Shown here: one piece after another, positions 16,241-24,409 of the stretch
Layout of the letters: each line of letters begins with the position of its first letter
Numbering within the stretch: the first letter of the stretch is position 1
Source: Robertmurraya sp. FSL R5-0851
Lineage (GTDB): Bacteria > Bacillota > Bacilli > Bacillales > Cytobacillaceae
Length of the DNA: 64,000 nt
Assembly (NCBI RefSeq): GCF_038002965.1
Contig: NZ_JBBOOE010000001.1
Location: forward strand, 884,001-948,000
Direction of reading: 5' to 3'
The notes under the pieces: model-generated
Told to the model about the DNA's origin: nothing
Seen by the model: the letters and a program-made list of their open reading frames with translations, nothing else
The model's database searches: none
Made by a program: the position numbers and the translations under genes

Positions 16241-17173
16241 TTGGATTTTATTGCAATAGATTTTGAAATTGCTAACAATAAGATGAGTAGCGCTTGTTCA
16301 CTAGGAATGGTCTTTGTTAAGGATAATCAAATTGTCGATGAGAAATATTTCTTAATCCAACCTCCAACCTTAACATTTCTAGACGAAACAACAAAAATCC
16401 ATGGATTAACCGTGGAGGATGTAAAGAATGAAAGACAGTTCCATGAGATTTGGGAGGATATCAAACACTATTTCGAAGGCGCGACTATTATTGCGCATAA
16501 TGCTCAATTTGATATGAGTGTTCTCCACTGCTGTTTGAAGGAATATTCTATTGAAATCCCTGAGTTTGAATTTATTTGCAGCATCCCTCTGAGTGCGAAG
16601 GCTTGTAGGGAAAAGGTGGGGAATTCTTTAGTAGAAAGGTTACATCATTTTGATATTCATTTAGAAAATCATCACAACGCCTTACATGATGCAAGAGCTT
16701 GCGCGGAATTAGTTACCACTTGTGTAACAGTAAAAAATAAAAAATCTCTTCAATCGTATTGTAAAACTTATCGAAGTATTCCAATTAAAAAGTTTTCTGA
16801 GCTAAAACCACAAACCTATTTTAAGCAGCAAAAGAAGAAAAAGTCTTTTACAAAAGTGGTGATTTCAGAGATTTCTGCCAATGTTCAAACCTTTAATGAA
16901 GATCATCCTTTTTTCGGGAAAAATATTGTTTTTACCGGAGAATTGAAGCTGGATCGTAAGGATGCGATGCAAAAAGTAGTTAATGCAGGGGGAACGATTA
17001 AAAGTGGGGTAAGCGGAAAAACCCACTATTTAATCGTCGGAAAGCAGGACAAAACGATCGTGGGGGCTAGTGGAATTAGCACCAAAGAAGAAAAGGCCTA
17101 TTCTTTAATTGAAAAAGGGACGGCTATAAAAATAATTGGTGAAGAAGAGTTTGTAGATTTATTGGGGAGTTAA
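16241..17173 (+). CDS. DnaQ-like 3'-5' exonuclease with C-terminal BRCT domain
   Basis: The 310-residue protein has an epsilon-type DEDDh exonuclease domain (about 1-170): IAIDFEIANN gives Asp7 and Glu9, AHNAQFDMSVL the second Asp, and HNALHDARACAEL the catalytic His and last Asp. After a Lys-rich linker a BRCT domain follows (about 222-308): FFGKNIVFTGEL, GGTIKSGVSGKTHYLIVG and EEKAYSLIEKG. This combination is seen in Firmicutes and may act in DNA repair. Start is TTG 16241 with TAAGGAGG before it. It stands alone. The catalytic residues look complete. Confidence 0.88.
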   Translation: MDFIAIDFEIANNKMSSACSLGMVFVKDNQIVDEKYFLIQPPTLTFLDETTKIHGLTVEDVKNERQFHEIWEDIKHYFEGATIIAHNAQFDMSVLHCCLKEYSIEIPEFEFICSIPLSAKACREKVGNSLVERLHHFDIHLENHHNALHDARACAELVTTCVTVKNKKSLQSYCKTYRSIPIKKFSELKPQTYFKQQKKKKSFTKVVISEISANVQTFNEDHPFFGKNIVFTGELKLDRKDAMQKVVNAGGTIKSGVSGKTHYLIVGKQDKTIVGASGISTKEEKAYSLIEKGTAIKIIGEEEFVDLLGS

Positions 17174-17255
17174 GAGAATCTCATATAAATAAACATCTCC
17201 TTCATTAAGGTGTATACTTGATGAGTTGTATAGTTTTTTAGAGGGGAATGAGATC

Positions 17256-18206
17256 ATGAATAATACAAACGAGAAAAAGCAGAAATACCTTTACAATTAT
17301 TCATGTCAAGATGATGAAGTGGAGCTCTGTGCTTTAGAGATGCGTTCTTTTTTTGGACAAGACTCTGACGATTATATAATTGAAAGTAATATAAAAATAG
17401 ATCCAAGCAGAAGTCCGTTTATTCGGGATCGAATAGATATCCTATTTGAAGGCAGTGAATTGGAAGAGATTATTACAAAGGTGAAAAGTTTAACTTCATT
17501 AAAGGAAACTTATCGGGTTATTTTTTTGAAGACTTTTTCATTAGAAAAAGTAGGATTTGAAGAACGAAGACGAGTGGAAAGGGAAGTTGCTCTTCATGTG
17601 CCAGGAGAACCGGATCTAAAGAATCCTGACATTTTGTTCGGAATTATAGAAGTACACGGAAAATGGGTATTTGGTTATTATCAAAAAGGTGAAGCGGTTT
17701 GGTTACAGCATCAATCAAAACCGCATGGTTATTCTACAGCTCTAAGTACACGTGTGGCTAGAGCTGTGGCTAACATTGCCGTACCGCACCCAGCAGGAAA
17801 AAAAGCCATTGATCCATGCTGCGGAATTGGTACTGTACTCGTCGAGGCCTTATCGATGGGAATCGATATTGTTGGGAGCGATGTGAATCCCTTGATCCTT
17901 CCTGGAACACGTGATAATATTGCCCATTTTGGGTACCATTGTGAAGTTCTATTTAGGGATATTCGAAAGGTAACGGGAAGCTACGATGTGGCGATTATTG
18001 ATATGCCTTATAATCTTTGTTCTGTTATCTCCCCACAAGAACAGCTTGAATTGCTACAAAGTGCCTATTCGTTTGCTGAGAAAATCGTGATTGTCACGAT
18101 TGAACCGATTGATTCAATTATTGAAAACGCTGGTTTTCGTATTGTAGATCGCTGTAACGTTAGAAAAGGAACATTTACAAGACAGGTAATTGTCGGGGAA
18201 AAATAA
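17256..18206 (+). CDS. TRM11-like/UPF0020-type nucleic acid methyltransferase
   Basis: The 316-residue protein has an N-terminal region of about 150 residues with weak THUMP-like character, then a Rossmann methyltransferase domain. DPCCGIGTVLVEALSMG (about 187-203) is the SAM-binding motif I, GSDVNP motif II, and DMPYNLCS (about 250) a variant of the (N/D)PPY catalytic motif. It resembles TRM11 and RlmL-type enzymes that make N2-methylguanosine in tRNA or rRNA; the DMPY variant at the active site is worth noting. ATG 17256 follows GAGGGGAATGAG. It is a single-gene transcript with a terminator. Confidence 0.75.
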   Translation: MNNTNEKKQKYLYNYSCQDDEVELCALEMRSFFGQDSDDYIIESNIKIDPSRSPFIRDRIDILFEGSELEEIITKVKSLTSLKETYRVIFLKTFSLEKVGFEERRRVEREVALHVPGEPDLKNPDILFGIIEVHGKWVFGYYQKGEAVWLQHQSKPHGYSTALSTRVARAVANIAVPHPAGKKAIDPCCGIGTVLVEALSMGIDIVGSDVNPLILPGTRDNIAHFGYHCEVLFRDIRKVTGSYDVAIIDMPYNLCSVISPQEQLELLQSAYSFAEKIVIVTIEPIDSIIENAGFRIVDRCNVRKGTFTRQVIVGEK

Positions 18207-18210
18207 AAGA

Positions 18211-18253
18211 GGGAAAAGGTTGTTACCATAAATAAGGTGACAGCCTTTTTATT
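18211..18253 (+). terminator. Rho-independent terminator
   Basis: AAAAGGTTGTTACC pairs with GGTGACAGCCTTTTT around an 8-base loop, right after the methyltransferase stop. Confidence 0.75.
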
Positions 18254-18384
18254 TGGAAGACATTCGATTACTTCAGATTATAGATGGGTAGAATGTTAAG
18301 TAGCAGTATATTAGGCATCATTGAGATTAGGCAAATAAGATGTCGGAAAACATATTATTAAATGCTATGTAAAGGGGATTTTTG

Positions 18385-18869
18385 ATGGATTCGATAGTAA
18401 AAGCAATGGATTTAGGTGCAAAAGGTCTTTGGTTGCCAATCACACTTGCCATTATCTTATTGTTATTTGTGTTTATTATGCCGAAGAAGGAAATGAGCTG
18501 GCGGGGTATTTATGTCACAATAGGAGTAATCGGTTTGGCTACATGGGTAGCTGATAATATTTTTGCTGGTTTTTTGGATCTAGTTGATTTTGGTCATCCC
18601 AGATATTCTGGAATTGGAGAGTTACTAACTTATAGTTTTGTTCCATCATCCCTCGCTGTGATTTACTTGAATTATTTGGGTAAGGATAGGATAATAAGTG
18701 GAAACTAGTGATAACATTTACGCTCCTATCATTTATAATTGAATGGTCGGTAGCTCAGGTAGGATACATGAAGCTCACTCATTGGAACCATCTATATAGC
18801 CTTCCAATCTTCTTTTTAGTCTACAGTTATTTCTTACCACTACACGCAAGAATAATAAAGAAAATGTGA
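18385..18869 (+). pseudogene. Frameshifted CBO0543-like membrane protein gene
   Basis: The first frame (18385-18708) gives 107 residues with three membrane segments and stops at TAG after KDRIISGN. In the next frame the sequence continues without a break as KWKLVITFTLLSFIIEW and ends with HWNHLYSLPIFFLVYSYFLPL before TGA at 18867-18869. Joined near 18695 the two parts form one protein of about 160 residues, the usual length and the usual WN..YSLPI ending of this family. AAAGGGGA precedes the ATG. A GTG at 18708 overlaps the TAG, so coupled translation of the second part is possible. A sequencing error in the ATAATAA tract would give the same picture. Confidence 0.6.
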
Positions 18870-18876
18870 ATACTAA

Positions 18877-18911
18877 AGAGGCAGTAGTATAGGAAATGAA
18901 CTGCCTTTTTT
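18877..18911 (+). terminator. Rho-independent terminator
   Basis: GGCAGT / ACTGCC with a 14-base loop, followed by TTTTTT. Placed just after the second half of the frameshifted gene, it supports treating both halves as one unit. Confidence 0.6.
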
Positions 18912-18920
18912 ATGCAGATA

Positions 18921-19340
18921 TTACGTGTTCTGTTTCCCTCTTTCATCAACAATATCTTGAATAATCTCAATATGGACCGCTGCCCACGCATTTTCTCGAA
19001 AATGAACAATGACACTTATCGTAAGGGTTACCATGTAGAAAATACCAAAGAGGAGAAAAAGGAAACTACCTTCCTTGAAAAGAAATTCCTGTAATTGTTT
19101 TGAGAAAAGAAAAAAGAACCATGGTATGGAGGTAACGAAAATAGGAATGATTCCAGACCCCTGTTTTTCTTTGGTCATACGGTAATATATTAACTTTAAA
19201 GTTGCTGTTTCAATGGTTTGATAGAACGCCCGAATTTCTTCAATCTCTAACAGTTCTCTCACTTGCCCTAATGGCTTATCATGTTTATAAACTTTGTTTA
19301 GTTTCATGTACAGTTTATGAGCATCGCCTCGAAAAGACAC
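18921..19340 (-). CDS. Hypothetical two-helix membrane protein
   Basis: I do not recognise this 139-residue protein. The N-terminal half is charged and helical (KLNKVYKHDKPLGQVRELLEIEEI). Two hydrophobic segments follow at about 63-81 and 90-112 (PIFVTSIPWFFFLFS, FLFLLFGIFYMVTLTIS), then an amphipathic tail. The proposed start is GTG with a poor ribosome binding site; an internal ATG (MYMKLNK) is possible. Composition is coding-like and it lies between two plus-strand units. A short soluble domain plus membrane hairpin is all that can be said. Confidence 0.5.
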   Translation of the reverse strand: MSFRGDAHKLYMKLNKVYKHDKPLGQVRELLEIEEIRAFYQTIETATLKLIYYRMTKEKQGSGIIPIFVTSIPWFFFLFSKQLQEFLFKEGSFLFLLFGIFYMVTLTISVIVHFRENAWAAVHIEIIQDIVDERGKQNT

Positions 19341-19503
19341 CTATATCACCCGTTATTATTTATTTGAAACAATTCTTCACTTAATAACATAAAATTCCCA
19401 GAAAGAGAGTCTTTATTCGATAATAATGTCTATTTTTTCAAACACATAATAGTTTTGATGGTAAAATAAGGATAACGGGTAATCTTTGAAAGGGGATGGT
19501 TCG

Positions 19504-20262
19504 ATGTTGTTAAACCAAGATACCCAATACATTCGAGAGGCATATTTAAAAAAGGAACAAATTGTTTCATATGATGAGTTTCCTTTGAATCTACCCATCA
19601 TCCGAAATTTTCAGGATGTAATCTTCCATCCCAATGTTACTTATATCATTGGTGAAAATGGAATGGGGAAATCGACATTACTTGAGGCCATTGCCATTGG
19701 TTTAGGATTTAATCCAGAGGGCGGGACGTTAAACTTTAACTTTTCAAGTTATGATTCACACTCAAATCTGGACAAATATATACGAGTTGTGAAGGGTGTT
19801 CATAAGGCTAAGGATCATTTTTTCTTTCGCGCGGAAACCTTCTATAATGTGGCTACCAACATCGAGGAATTAGACAAAGAACCTTCTTCAGCTCCTAGAA
19901 TTATTGATTCCTTTGGCGGTAAGTCCCTTCACGAACAATCACATGGTGAATCCTTTTTTGCTGTATTCACTGAACGTTTCCGGGGGAACGGTCTATATAT
20001 CCTTGATGAGCCGGAAGCAGCTTTATCACCATTAAGACAACTCTCCATGTTATCAAGAATCAATGATCTTATTAAAGAAGGATCACAATTTATTATTTCA
20101 ACACATTCACCTATATTAATGGCCTATCCCCATTCAAAAATCATTCAATTGACCAAAGAGGGGATGGATGAAGTTAAATTGGAAGAAACCTATCATTACT
20201 CGATTATGAAACAGTTTTTCGAAGATAGGGATCGGTTGCTTCACCATTTGTTTAATGAGTGA
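19504..20262 (+). CDS. Stand-alone AAA/ABC-type ATPase
   Basis: The 252-residue ATPase has Walker A IIGENGMGKSTLLEAIA (about 48-64), Walker B LYILDEPEAALSP (about 165-177) and a switch His in FIISTHSPILMAYP (about 200). In place of the LSGGQ signature it has HEQSHGESFFAVF. This is the compact AAA_23/RecF-like predicted ATPase family common in Bacilli, function unknown. There is no membrane or nuclease partner in the same operon, so it does not look like a defence pair. Start ATG 19504 is preferred over GTG-like codons upstream because GAAAGGGGA lies seven bases before it. Confidence 0.8.
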   Translation: MLLNQDTQYIREAYLKKEQIVSYDEFPLNLPIIRNFQDVIFHPNVTYIIGENGMGKSTLLEAIAIGLGFNPEGGTLNFNFSSYDSHSNLDKYIRVVKGVHKAKDHFFFRAETFYNVATNIEELDKEPSSAPRIIDSFGGKSLHEQSHGESFFAVFTERFRGNGLYILDEPEAALSPLRQLSMLSRINDLIKEGSQFIISTHSPILMAYPHSKIIQLTKEGMDEVKLEETYHYSIMKQFFEDRDRLLHHLFNE

Positions 20263-20314
20263 AACCTATTTGATACATATTTCGTGGGATGGGAGGAGAA
20301 GAGGAAGGATTAAC

Positions 20315-20417
20315 CTTCCACTACTTTTGGATTTCTTCTAAAGAAGAGGTGGAGCTAAGTAAAGGCCATGGTGATTACTTGGATAAAGTCCTTTAGAAGA
20401 CCATTTCGTAGTGGAAG
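20315..20417. other. Long two-stem inverted repeat between converging genes
   Basis: CTTCCACTAC (20315-20324) pairs with GTAGTGGAAG (20408-20417), and inside it CTTCTAAAG (20335-20343) pairs with CTTTAGAAG (20391-20399). The remaining 47 bases form the loop. No T run follows directly. It could be a bidirectional terminator, a structured RNA or a decayed repeat. Confidence 0.45.
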
Positions 20418-20600
20418 TTAATAAATTTGTCTGATACCTGATAATTGAATGGTAAATGGTTGGTGTGTCTCATCTTTAAGCAACAGGGACTGTTTGATTA
20501 GATCGAGCTTGTAAACACGTCCTTTAATCGTTTTCAAGCTACCATTTGAATAATAATCAATCGAAATTAACTTATTTACGGATAGTTTTTTTAAAAACAA
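20418..20600 (-). CDS. YolD-like small protein
   Basis: A 60-residue protein begins at TTG 20600 with AGGAGGAG just before it. The beta-rich body (LISIDYYSNGSLKTIKGRVYKLD, then SLLLKDE and FTIQLSGIRQIY) resembles the C-terminal half of YolD-like proteins, often encoded with Y-family polymerases. No polymerase gene is adjacent. Short length and weak similarity leave the family call tentative, but the ribosome binding site and composition support a real gene. Confidence 0.55.
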   Translation of the reverse strand: MFLKKLSVNKLISIDYYSNGSLKTIKGRVYKLDLIKQSLLLKDETHQPFTIQLSGIRQIY

Positions 20601-20745
20601 AGTAACTCCTCCTCTAAATTGTTTCTTACAGGAGTCATTATATAAGATACTTTTTAACACGAAGTTAATAACATATTAAGAATATATTAAATGTAAACCA
20701 ATTATTGGAAAACTGTTGTAATAAGATCCAGGAGTGAAAGAAATT

Positions 20746-21297
20746 GTGATTTTAAACAAAGAAGAATACCAGGTGAACGGACTACATTATACGATTAGGT
20801 CAGCGGTTGAAACGGATGCTGAGACTTTGTCGGAACTAAGGCTACAAATTGATGGTGAAACTGAATATATGGATAGAGAAAGAGGAGAAGGATTCATAGA
20901 TGCTGCGGGCTTTGAGCAGTTAATAAAAAGTGATTCAGAGAGTGGTAGAAACATATTTCTAGTGGCAGTGGTGGATGGTCGTATAATCGGGTATTCAAGA
21001 TGTGAAGGTTCTAATTTAAAGAGACTATCACACAAGGTAGAGTTTGGTATTTGTGTGTTGAAAGACTTTTGGGGGTATGGAATTGGCAGGAACTTATTAA
21101 AAGAATCTGTCACTTGGGCTGACTTCAACGGCGTGAAGAAAATAAATTTACATGTATTAGAAATAAATACGAAAGCCATTCAGCTCTATGAAAAGTTTGA
21201 TTTTACTATTGAAGGTGTTTTAAAGAATGACAAGCTTCTGTCAGATGGGAAATATTATAATACCCTTGTGATGGGGAGATGGAATAGTACAAAATAG
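20746..21297 (+). CDS. GNAT-family N-acetyltransferase (RimI/SpeG-like)
   Basis: The 183-residue enzyme has the GNAT fold: YTIRSAVETDAETLSELR at the N-terminus, NIFLVAVVDGRIIGYSRCEG as central strands, and FGICVLKDFWGYGIGRNLL (about 103-121) as the acetyl-CoA pyrophosphate loop (G.GIG). INLHVLEINTKAIQLYEKFDF is the usual C-terminal motif. Substrate unknown. The start is either GTG 20746 (11 bases after GGAG) or a rare ATT at 20743; the upstream GTG 20734 overlaps the ribosome binding site. Followed by a terminator. Confidence 0.8.
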   Translation: MILNKEEYQVNGLHYTIRSAVETDAETLSELRLQIDGETEYMDRERGEGFIDAAGFEQLIKSDSESGRNIFLVAVVDGRIIGYSRCEGSNLKRLSHKVEFGICVLKDFWGYGIGRNLLKESVTWADFNGVKKINLHVLEINTKAIQLYEKFDFTIEGVLKNDKLLSDGKYYNTLVMGRWNSTK

Positions 21298-21314
21298 ATA
21301 TATAATCAACCAGT

Positions 21315-21357
21315 TAGATGGTGTCCCAACAGTTTTATTGGGGCGCTATCTTTTTTT
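21315..21357 (+). terminator. Rho-independent terminator
   Basis: AGATGGTGTCCC pairs with GGGGCGCTATCT (three G-U pairs) and is followed by seven T residues. Confidence 0.65.
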
Positions 21358-21423
21358 ACGAATGGTTTTTTGGGGGCTAGGAAAAAATAACCTAAAGTAT
21401 TCATCCTTACTGGGGGACTTATA

Positions 21424-21684
21424 TTGAAGCCATCTAGAAAAATGAAAGCTCTTATGTATTCGATCTTGGTTGTCTTGATTTGGTTTTTCTTATTTGGAGT
21501 ACGTCTAATCGGTTATTTTTCATCAATAAGTGATAAAGGACTTAGAGCAACAGAATGTGGAACTCAAGGCTGTACTGATGCCATGTTCATTGCTAATTTG
21601 GTATGGACATGGTCTTTTTTTATTGTGATTCCCCTCATCCTCCCTATCGCTCTAATCATTTATTTTCATTTAAAGAAGAGCTGA
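21424..21684 (+). CDS. Hypothetical small membrane protein with two helices
   Basis: An 86-residue protein with basic N-terminus (KPSRKMK), a first helix at about 12-32, a short extracytoplasmic loop with two cysteines (ATECGTQGCTDAMF) and a second helix at about 55-80. I do not recognise the family. The paired Cys in the loop could form a disulphide. It starts at TTG with a TGGGGGAC ribosome binding site. Confidence 0.55.
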   Translation: MKPSRKMKALMYSILVVLIWFFLFGVRLIGYFSSISDKGLRATECGTQGCTDAMFIANLVWTWSFFIVIPLILPIALIIYFHLKKS

Positions 21685-21898
21685 AGAGGCTTTAAATACC
21701 ATGATATAAGTTTCAGTTAAGAGGTATGTTGATTTTCTAGATTTTGGTATTATAAAATCAATTTATTCTTGGTAGCTTTTTTTTGTTTCAGATTTAAAAC
21801 ATATATATGAAAAAAATGGAATGATATCTTAAATTAGGATCCTTATTATGCTTTAATGTTGATAATAGAGAAATGAACAAATGATAGGAGTGTGTGTG

Positions 21899-22354
21899 AT
21901 GGATATTAGACTAGATGATTTAAAAGGTTCAGAGATTGCTGAGTTAATAGGTGAGCATTTACATAGCATGACGTTACATTCTCCGCCAGAAAGTATTCAT
22001 GCGCTTGATTTAGAAAAGTTAAGACAACCAGATATTACGTTTTGGAGTGCGTGGGAATGTTCAGAGTTGCTTGGTTGTGCGGCGCTGAAGGAGCTTGATC
22101 CTCGACATGGGGAAGTGAAGTCGATGAAAACATCTCCTCAACATTTGAGAAAAGGGGTAGCAAAGCAGTTGCTCCAGCATTTGATTGAAGAAGCAAAGCG
22201 CCGTGGCTATCAAAGAATCAGTTTAGAAACAGGTTCAATGGAGGCGTTTGAAGCTGCCAAAAGATTGTATGTCCAGTTTGGGTTTACCTATTGTGAGCCG
22301 TTTGCTGATTACAAAGAAGATCCTAATAGTGTCTTTATGACAAAGGAATTGTAA
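21899..22354 (+). CDS. GNAT-family N-acetyltransferase (YsnE-like)
   Basis: The 151-residue enzyme shows GEVKSMKTSPQHLRKGVAKQLL (acetyl-CoA loop, with RKGVA as the R/Q-x-x-G-x-A/G motif, about 77-98) and ISLETGSMEAFEAAKRLYVQFGF. It ends with YCEPFADYKEDPNSVFMTKEL. The ending and length match YsnE/PA4866-like acetyltransferases that act on amino acids or small amines. ATG 21899 follows ATAGGAG by nine bases. It is a monocistronic gene converging on a CBO0543-like gene. Confidence 0.82.
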   Translation: MDIRLDDLKGSEIAELIGEHLHSMTLHSPPESIHALDLEKLRQPDITFWSAWECSELLGCAALKELDPRHGEVKSMKTSPQHLRKGVAKQLLQHLIEEAKRRGYQRISLETGSMEAFEAAKRLYVQFGFTYCEPFADYKEDPNSVFMTKEL

Positions 22355-22397
22355 GATAAGTTAAGGAGATTATTATCGGTTTATGTTAAGAACTCAA

Positions 22398-22431
22398 ACA
22401 AATCCCTCCCTTGTTAAAGGTGGGATTTGTT
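22398..22431. terminator. Hairpin between converging genes
   Basis: AACAAATCCC pairs with GGGATTTGTT. No long T run follows, so terminator function is plausible but unproven. It overlaps the stop codon of the minus-strand gene. Confidence 0.45.
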
Positions 22432-23020
22432 ATGGTTGGCTTTCAAGTTTCTTAAATCGTTTTAAAATGATCCAACAAATAAGTCCTATAAGCCAATAGA
22501 TAGGAAAAGAATAAATATGCTTCCATGTTAATTCTTTGTAGATATGTACCCACTCCATAAAGGGTTCTGCCACAAAAGCGAGAAAGGCAGAAAGGATTCC
22601 TGTTGATAGGAGAAACGGTTTAAAGTGATGCCCCCACCTTTGATATACATACATAAATGGGACGATTACGACCCCTACATCATAAGGATAGTATTGTGGG
22701 TACAAGTAAGGGGTAAGCCGAACGGGATATACCCAAACAAGTGCACTACTGCCAATGGAATCTAGGATAATTGCTGTAATACCATAAAACAATCCAAAAG
22801 CTGTAATTTCAGTAATTCTTTTTCTATCGATCGTTTTCCACCAGACAATAGGCGATAAAATACTTAATACGACGAGCAACCACCAGTTAAAGGTTAAGTA
22901 GTTATGTTCCCGCCAATACTCTCGAAGAGTTCCATAAAACTCTTTCTCGGTCTGTATGACTTGATCCAATGTAACGGAATACAGAAGAAAATCGAAAATG
23001 GAAGACAATGAGTTCACCAC
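22430..23020 (-). CDS. CBO0543-family membrane protein
   Basis: At 196 residues this is the longest of the CBO0543-like proteins in the window. It has an N-terminal amphipathic segment ending in LREYWREHNYLTFNWW, then four to five helices. The typical VWVYPVRLTPYLYPQYYPYDVGVVIVPFMYVYQRW and EWVHIYKELTWKHIYSFPIYW motifs are present. Function unknown. It starts at a GTG with a weak ribosome binding site, next to the promoter region of the nucleoside transporter operon on the other strand. Confidence 0.72.
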   Translation of the reverse strand: MVNSLSSIFDFLLYSVTLDQVIQTEKEFYGTLREYWREHNYLTFNWWLLVVLSILSPIVWWKTIDRKRITEITAFGLFYGITAIILDSIGSSALVWVYPVRLTPYLYPQYYPYDVGVVIVPFMYVYQRWGHHFKPFLLSTGILSAFLAFVAEPFMEWVHIYKELTWKHIYSFPIYWLIGLICWIILKRFKKLESQP

Positions 23021-23169
23021 ACTTATTTATATATATCAAGTTTAACCAAAAGAAGGATCATTCATTAATTTTTTGATTGGTGCCTATTAGTTAGAGAATA
23101 CTTCACATACATATTCGTCATACTAAGTGAGCCTCTTTTTAACCAAACCATTGTTTTCAAATTGTTAAA

Positions 23170-23184
23170 AACTGTCTGAAAATT
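23170..23184 (+). promoter_or_regulatory. CodY-box-like motif
   Basis: AACTGTCTGAAAATT matches the CodY consensus AATTTTCWGAAAATT at 13 of 15 positions. In B. subtilis the nupNOPQ transporter operon is a known CodY target, which supports the reading. Confidence 0.5.
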
Positions 23185-23196
23185 AAATTTATGGAT

Positions 23197-23242
23197 AAAA
23201 CACGAACGATAAGATAAAAAAATAAATAAATGTTCGATTTTT
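23197..23242 (+). promoter_or_regulatory. PurR operator (paired inverted PurBoxes)
   Basis: AAACACGAACGAT (CGAAC at 23203-23207) and the inverted ATGTTCGATTT (GTTCG at 23232-23236) are separated by an AT-rich spacer of 24 bases between the cores. That spacing is close to the arrangement of Bacillus PurR control sites. It sits just upstream of the promoter for a nucleoside transporter, which fits purine control. Confidence 0.6.
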
Positions 23243-23245
23243 ATA

Positions 23246-23274
23246 TTGTTATTTCATTTGGAATTTGGTAGATT
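23246..23274 (+). promoter_or_regulatory. Candidate sigma-A promoter of the nup-like operon
   Basis: TTGTTA and TAGATT (four of six matches each) are spaced by 17 bases, directly downstream of the PurBox pair. Confidence 0.4.
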
Positions 23275-23327
23275 ATTAATCAGGTATTAAATATGCATAT
23301 GATGAAAACACACATAGGGGGAACGTC

Positions 23328-24347
23328 ATGAAAAAGTTATTTTCCGTATTGATTTTAGCATTGATTCTACTAGTTGCAGGTTGTGGTGGAGCAGAAGAAT
23401 CAGAAAATAATAGTAGTACTACAAATGAAGATTCGAAAAAGATTGCCTTGGTTTTGCCAGAAAAAATGGGTGTGAATCCATTCTTCCAGCAAATGGATGA
23501 AGGGGCGAAACAAGCGGCAGAGGAATTTGGTGTCGAGCTAAAGACAATTGAATCAACTGATCACTCAGCTATTGAAGAAAATCTTCGTGTAGCAGTTGCG
23601 GAAGGTTATGACCTAATTATTACTTCTTCCTTTGAATCAGAAGATGCGCTTAAAAAGGTAGCAGCAGAAAATCCAGATCGCCAATTTGCGATTATTGATA
23701 CATTGGTAGATTTACCTAATGTTCAGAGTGTTAACTTCCGTGAACATGAAGCGGCTTATCTTTTAGGAGCAGCTGCAGGACTTTCAACGAAGACAGACAA
23801 AGTTGGTATGGTAGTGGCAATGGATATTCCATTAATGAAAAAGTGGACAGTAGCGTTTGAACAAGGGCTTAAGGAAACGAATCCTGAAGCTGAGTTTCTA
23901 GTGAACTATGTGGGCAGCTTCTCAGATCCTGCTAAAGCGAAGGAATTGGCGTTACTTCAAGCTTCTAAGGGTGCGGATTTTGTTGCTGGTGCTTCAGCAG
24001 TTGGTGATTTAGGAGTTTTTGAAGCAGCGAAAGAGCAAGGTTTCTTCACGTCAGGTCAAGATATTGATCGTACAGAAGTAGATCCTGAGCATGTCGTTCT
24101 TTCCCAGCTTAAAGGTACGGATGCAGCAGCTTTTGAAACGGTGAAAGCTTTTGCAAATGGTAGCTTTGAACCTGGAGTGGTTGAATATGGTCTTAAGGAA
24201 AAAGGCGTTGGCTTAACATATGTTACTCATGAAAGCAAAACACCATTACATTCTTTTGTGGGTCAGGAAGCTATTGATCAAGTAAAATCACTTTATGATG
24301 AGATTATTGCAGGTAATAAAGTGATTGAAAATCCATTAAGTGAGTAA
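23328..24347 (+). CDS. nupN: BmpA/Med-family nucleoside-binding lipoprotein
   Basis: The 339-residue lipoprotein has a lipobox LLVAGCGG (Cys19) and a Thr/Ser/Asn-rich tether. A periplasmic-binding-protein fold of the BmpA/PnrA family follows: VNPFFQQMDEGAKQAAEEFG, DLIITSSF, VNFREHEAAYLLGAAAG and FVAGASAVGDLGVFEAAKEQG. It captures nucleosides outside the membrane. The following genes encode a ribose-type double ATPase and two permeases, the arrangement of the Bacillus guanosine transporter NupNOPQ. A hairpin after the gene probably gives more binding protein than membrane parts. Regulated by PurR- and CodY-like sites upstream. Ligand purine nucleoside by inference. Confidence 0.82.
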   Translation: MKKLFSVLILALILLVAGCGGAEESENNSSTTNEDSKKIALVLPEKMGVNPFFQQMDEGAKQAAEEFGVELKTIESTDHSAIEENLRVAVAEGYDLIITSSFESEDALKKVAAENPDRQFAIIDTLVDLPNVQSVNFREHEAAYLLGAAAGLSTKTDKVGMVVAMDIPLMKKWTVAFEQGLKETNPEAEFLVNYVGSFSDPAKAKELALLQASKGADFVAGASAVGDLGVFEAAKEQGFFTSGQDIDRTEVDPEHVVLSQLKGTDAAAFETVKAFANGSFEPGVVEYGLKEKGVGLTYVTHESKTPLHSFVGQEAIDQVKSLYDEIIAGNKVIENPLSE

Positions 24348-24358
24348 ACTGAAAAAAT

Positions 24359-24393
24359 CAAACCGACTGCAAATTGTAGTCGGTTTCCATTTT
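24359..24393 (+). terminator. Intra-operon attenuating hairpin
   Basis: AAACCGACT pairs with AGTCGGTTT, followed by CCATTTTTAC. It lies between the binding-protein gene and the ATPase gene, a common way to raise the level of the binding protein. Confidence 0.6.
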
Positions 24394-24409
24394 TACAGGG
24401 GGGAAAACA

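Noticed and set aside
19504..20262. AAA ATPase as part of a defence system
   Set aside because: No nuclease, toxin or membrane effector is in the same operon; the compact family is common in Bacilli as a single gene.
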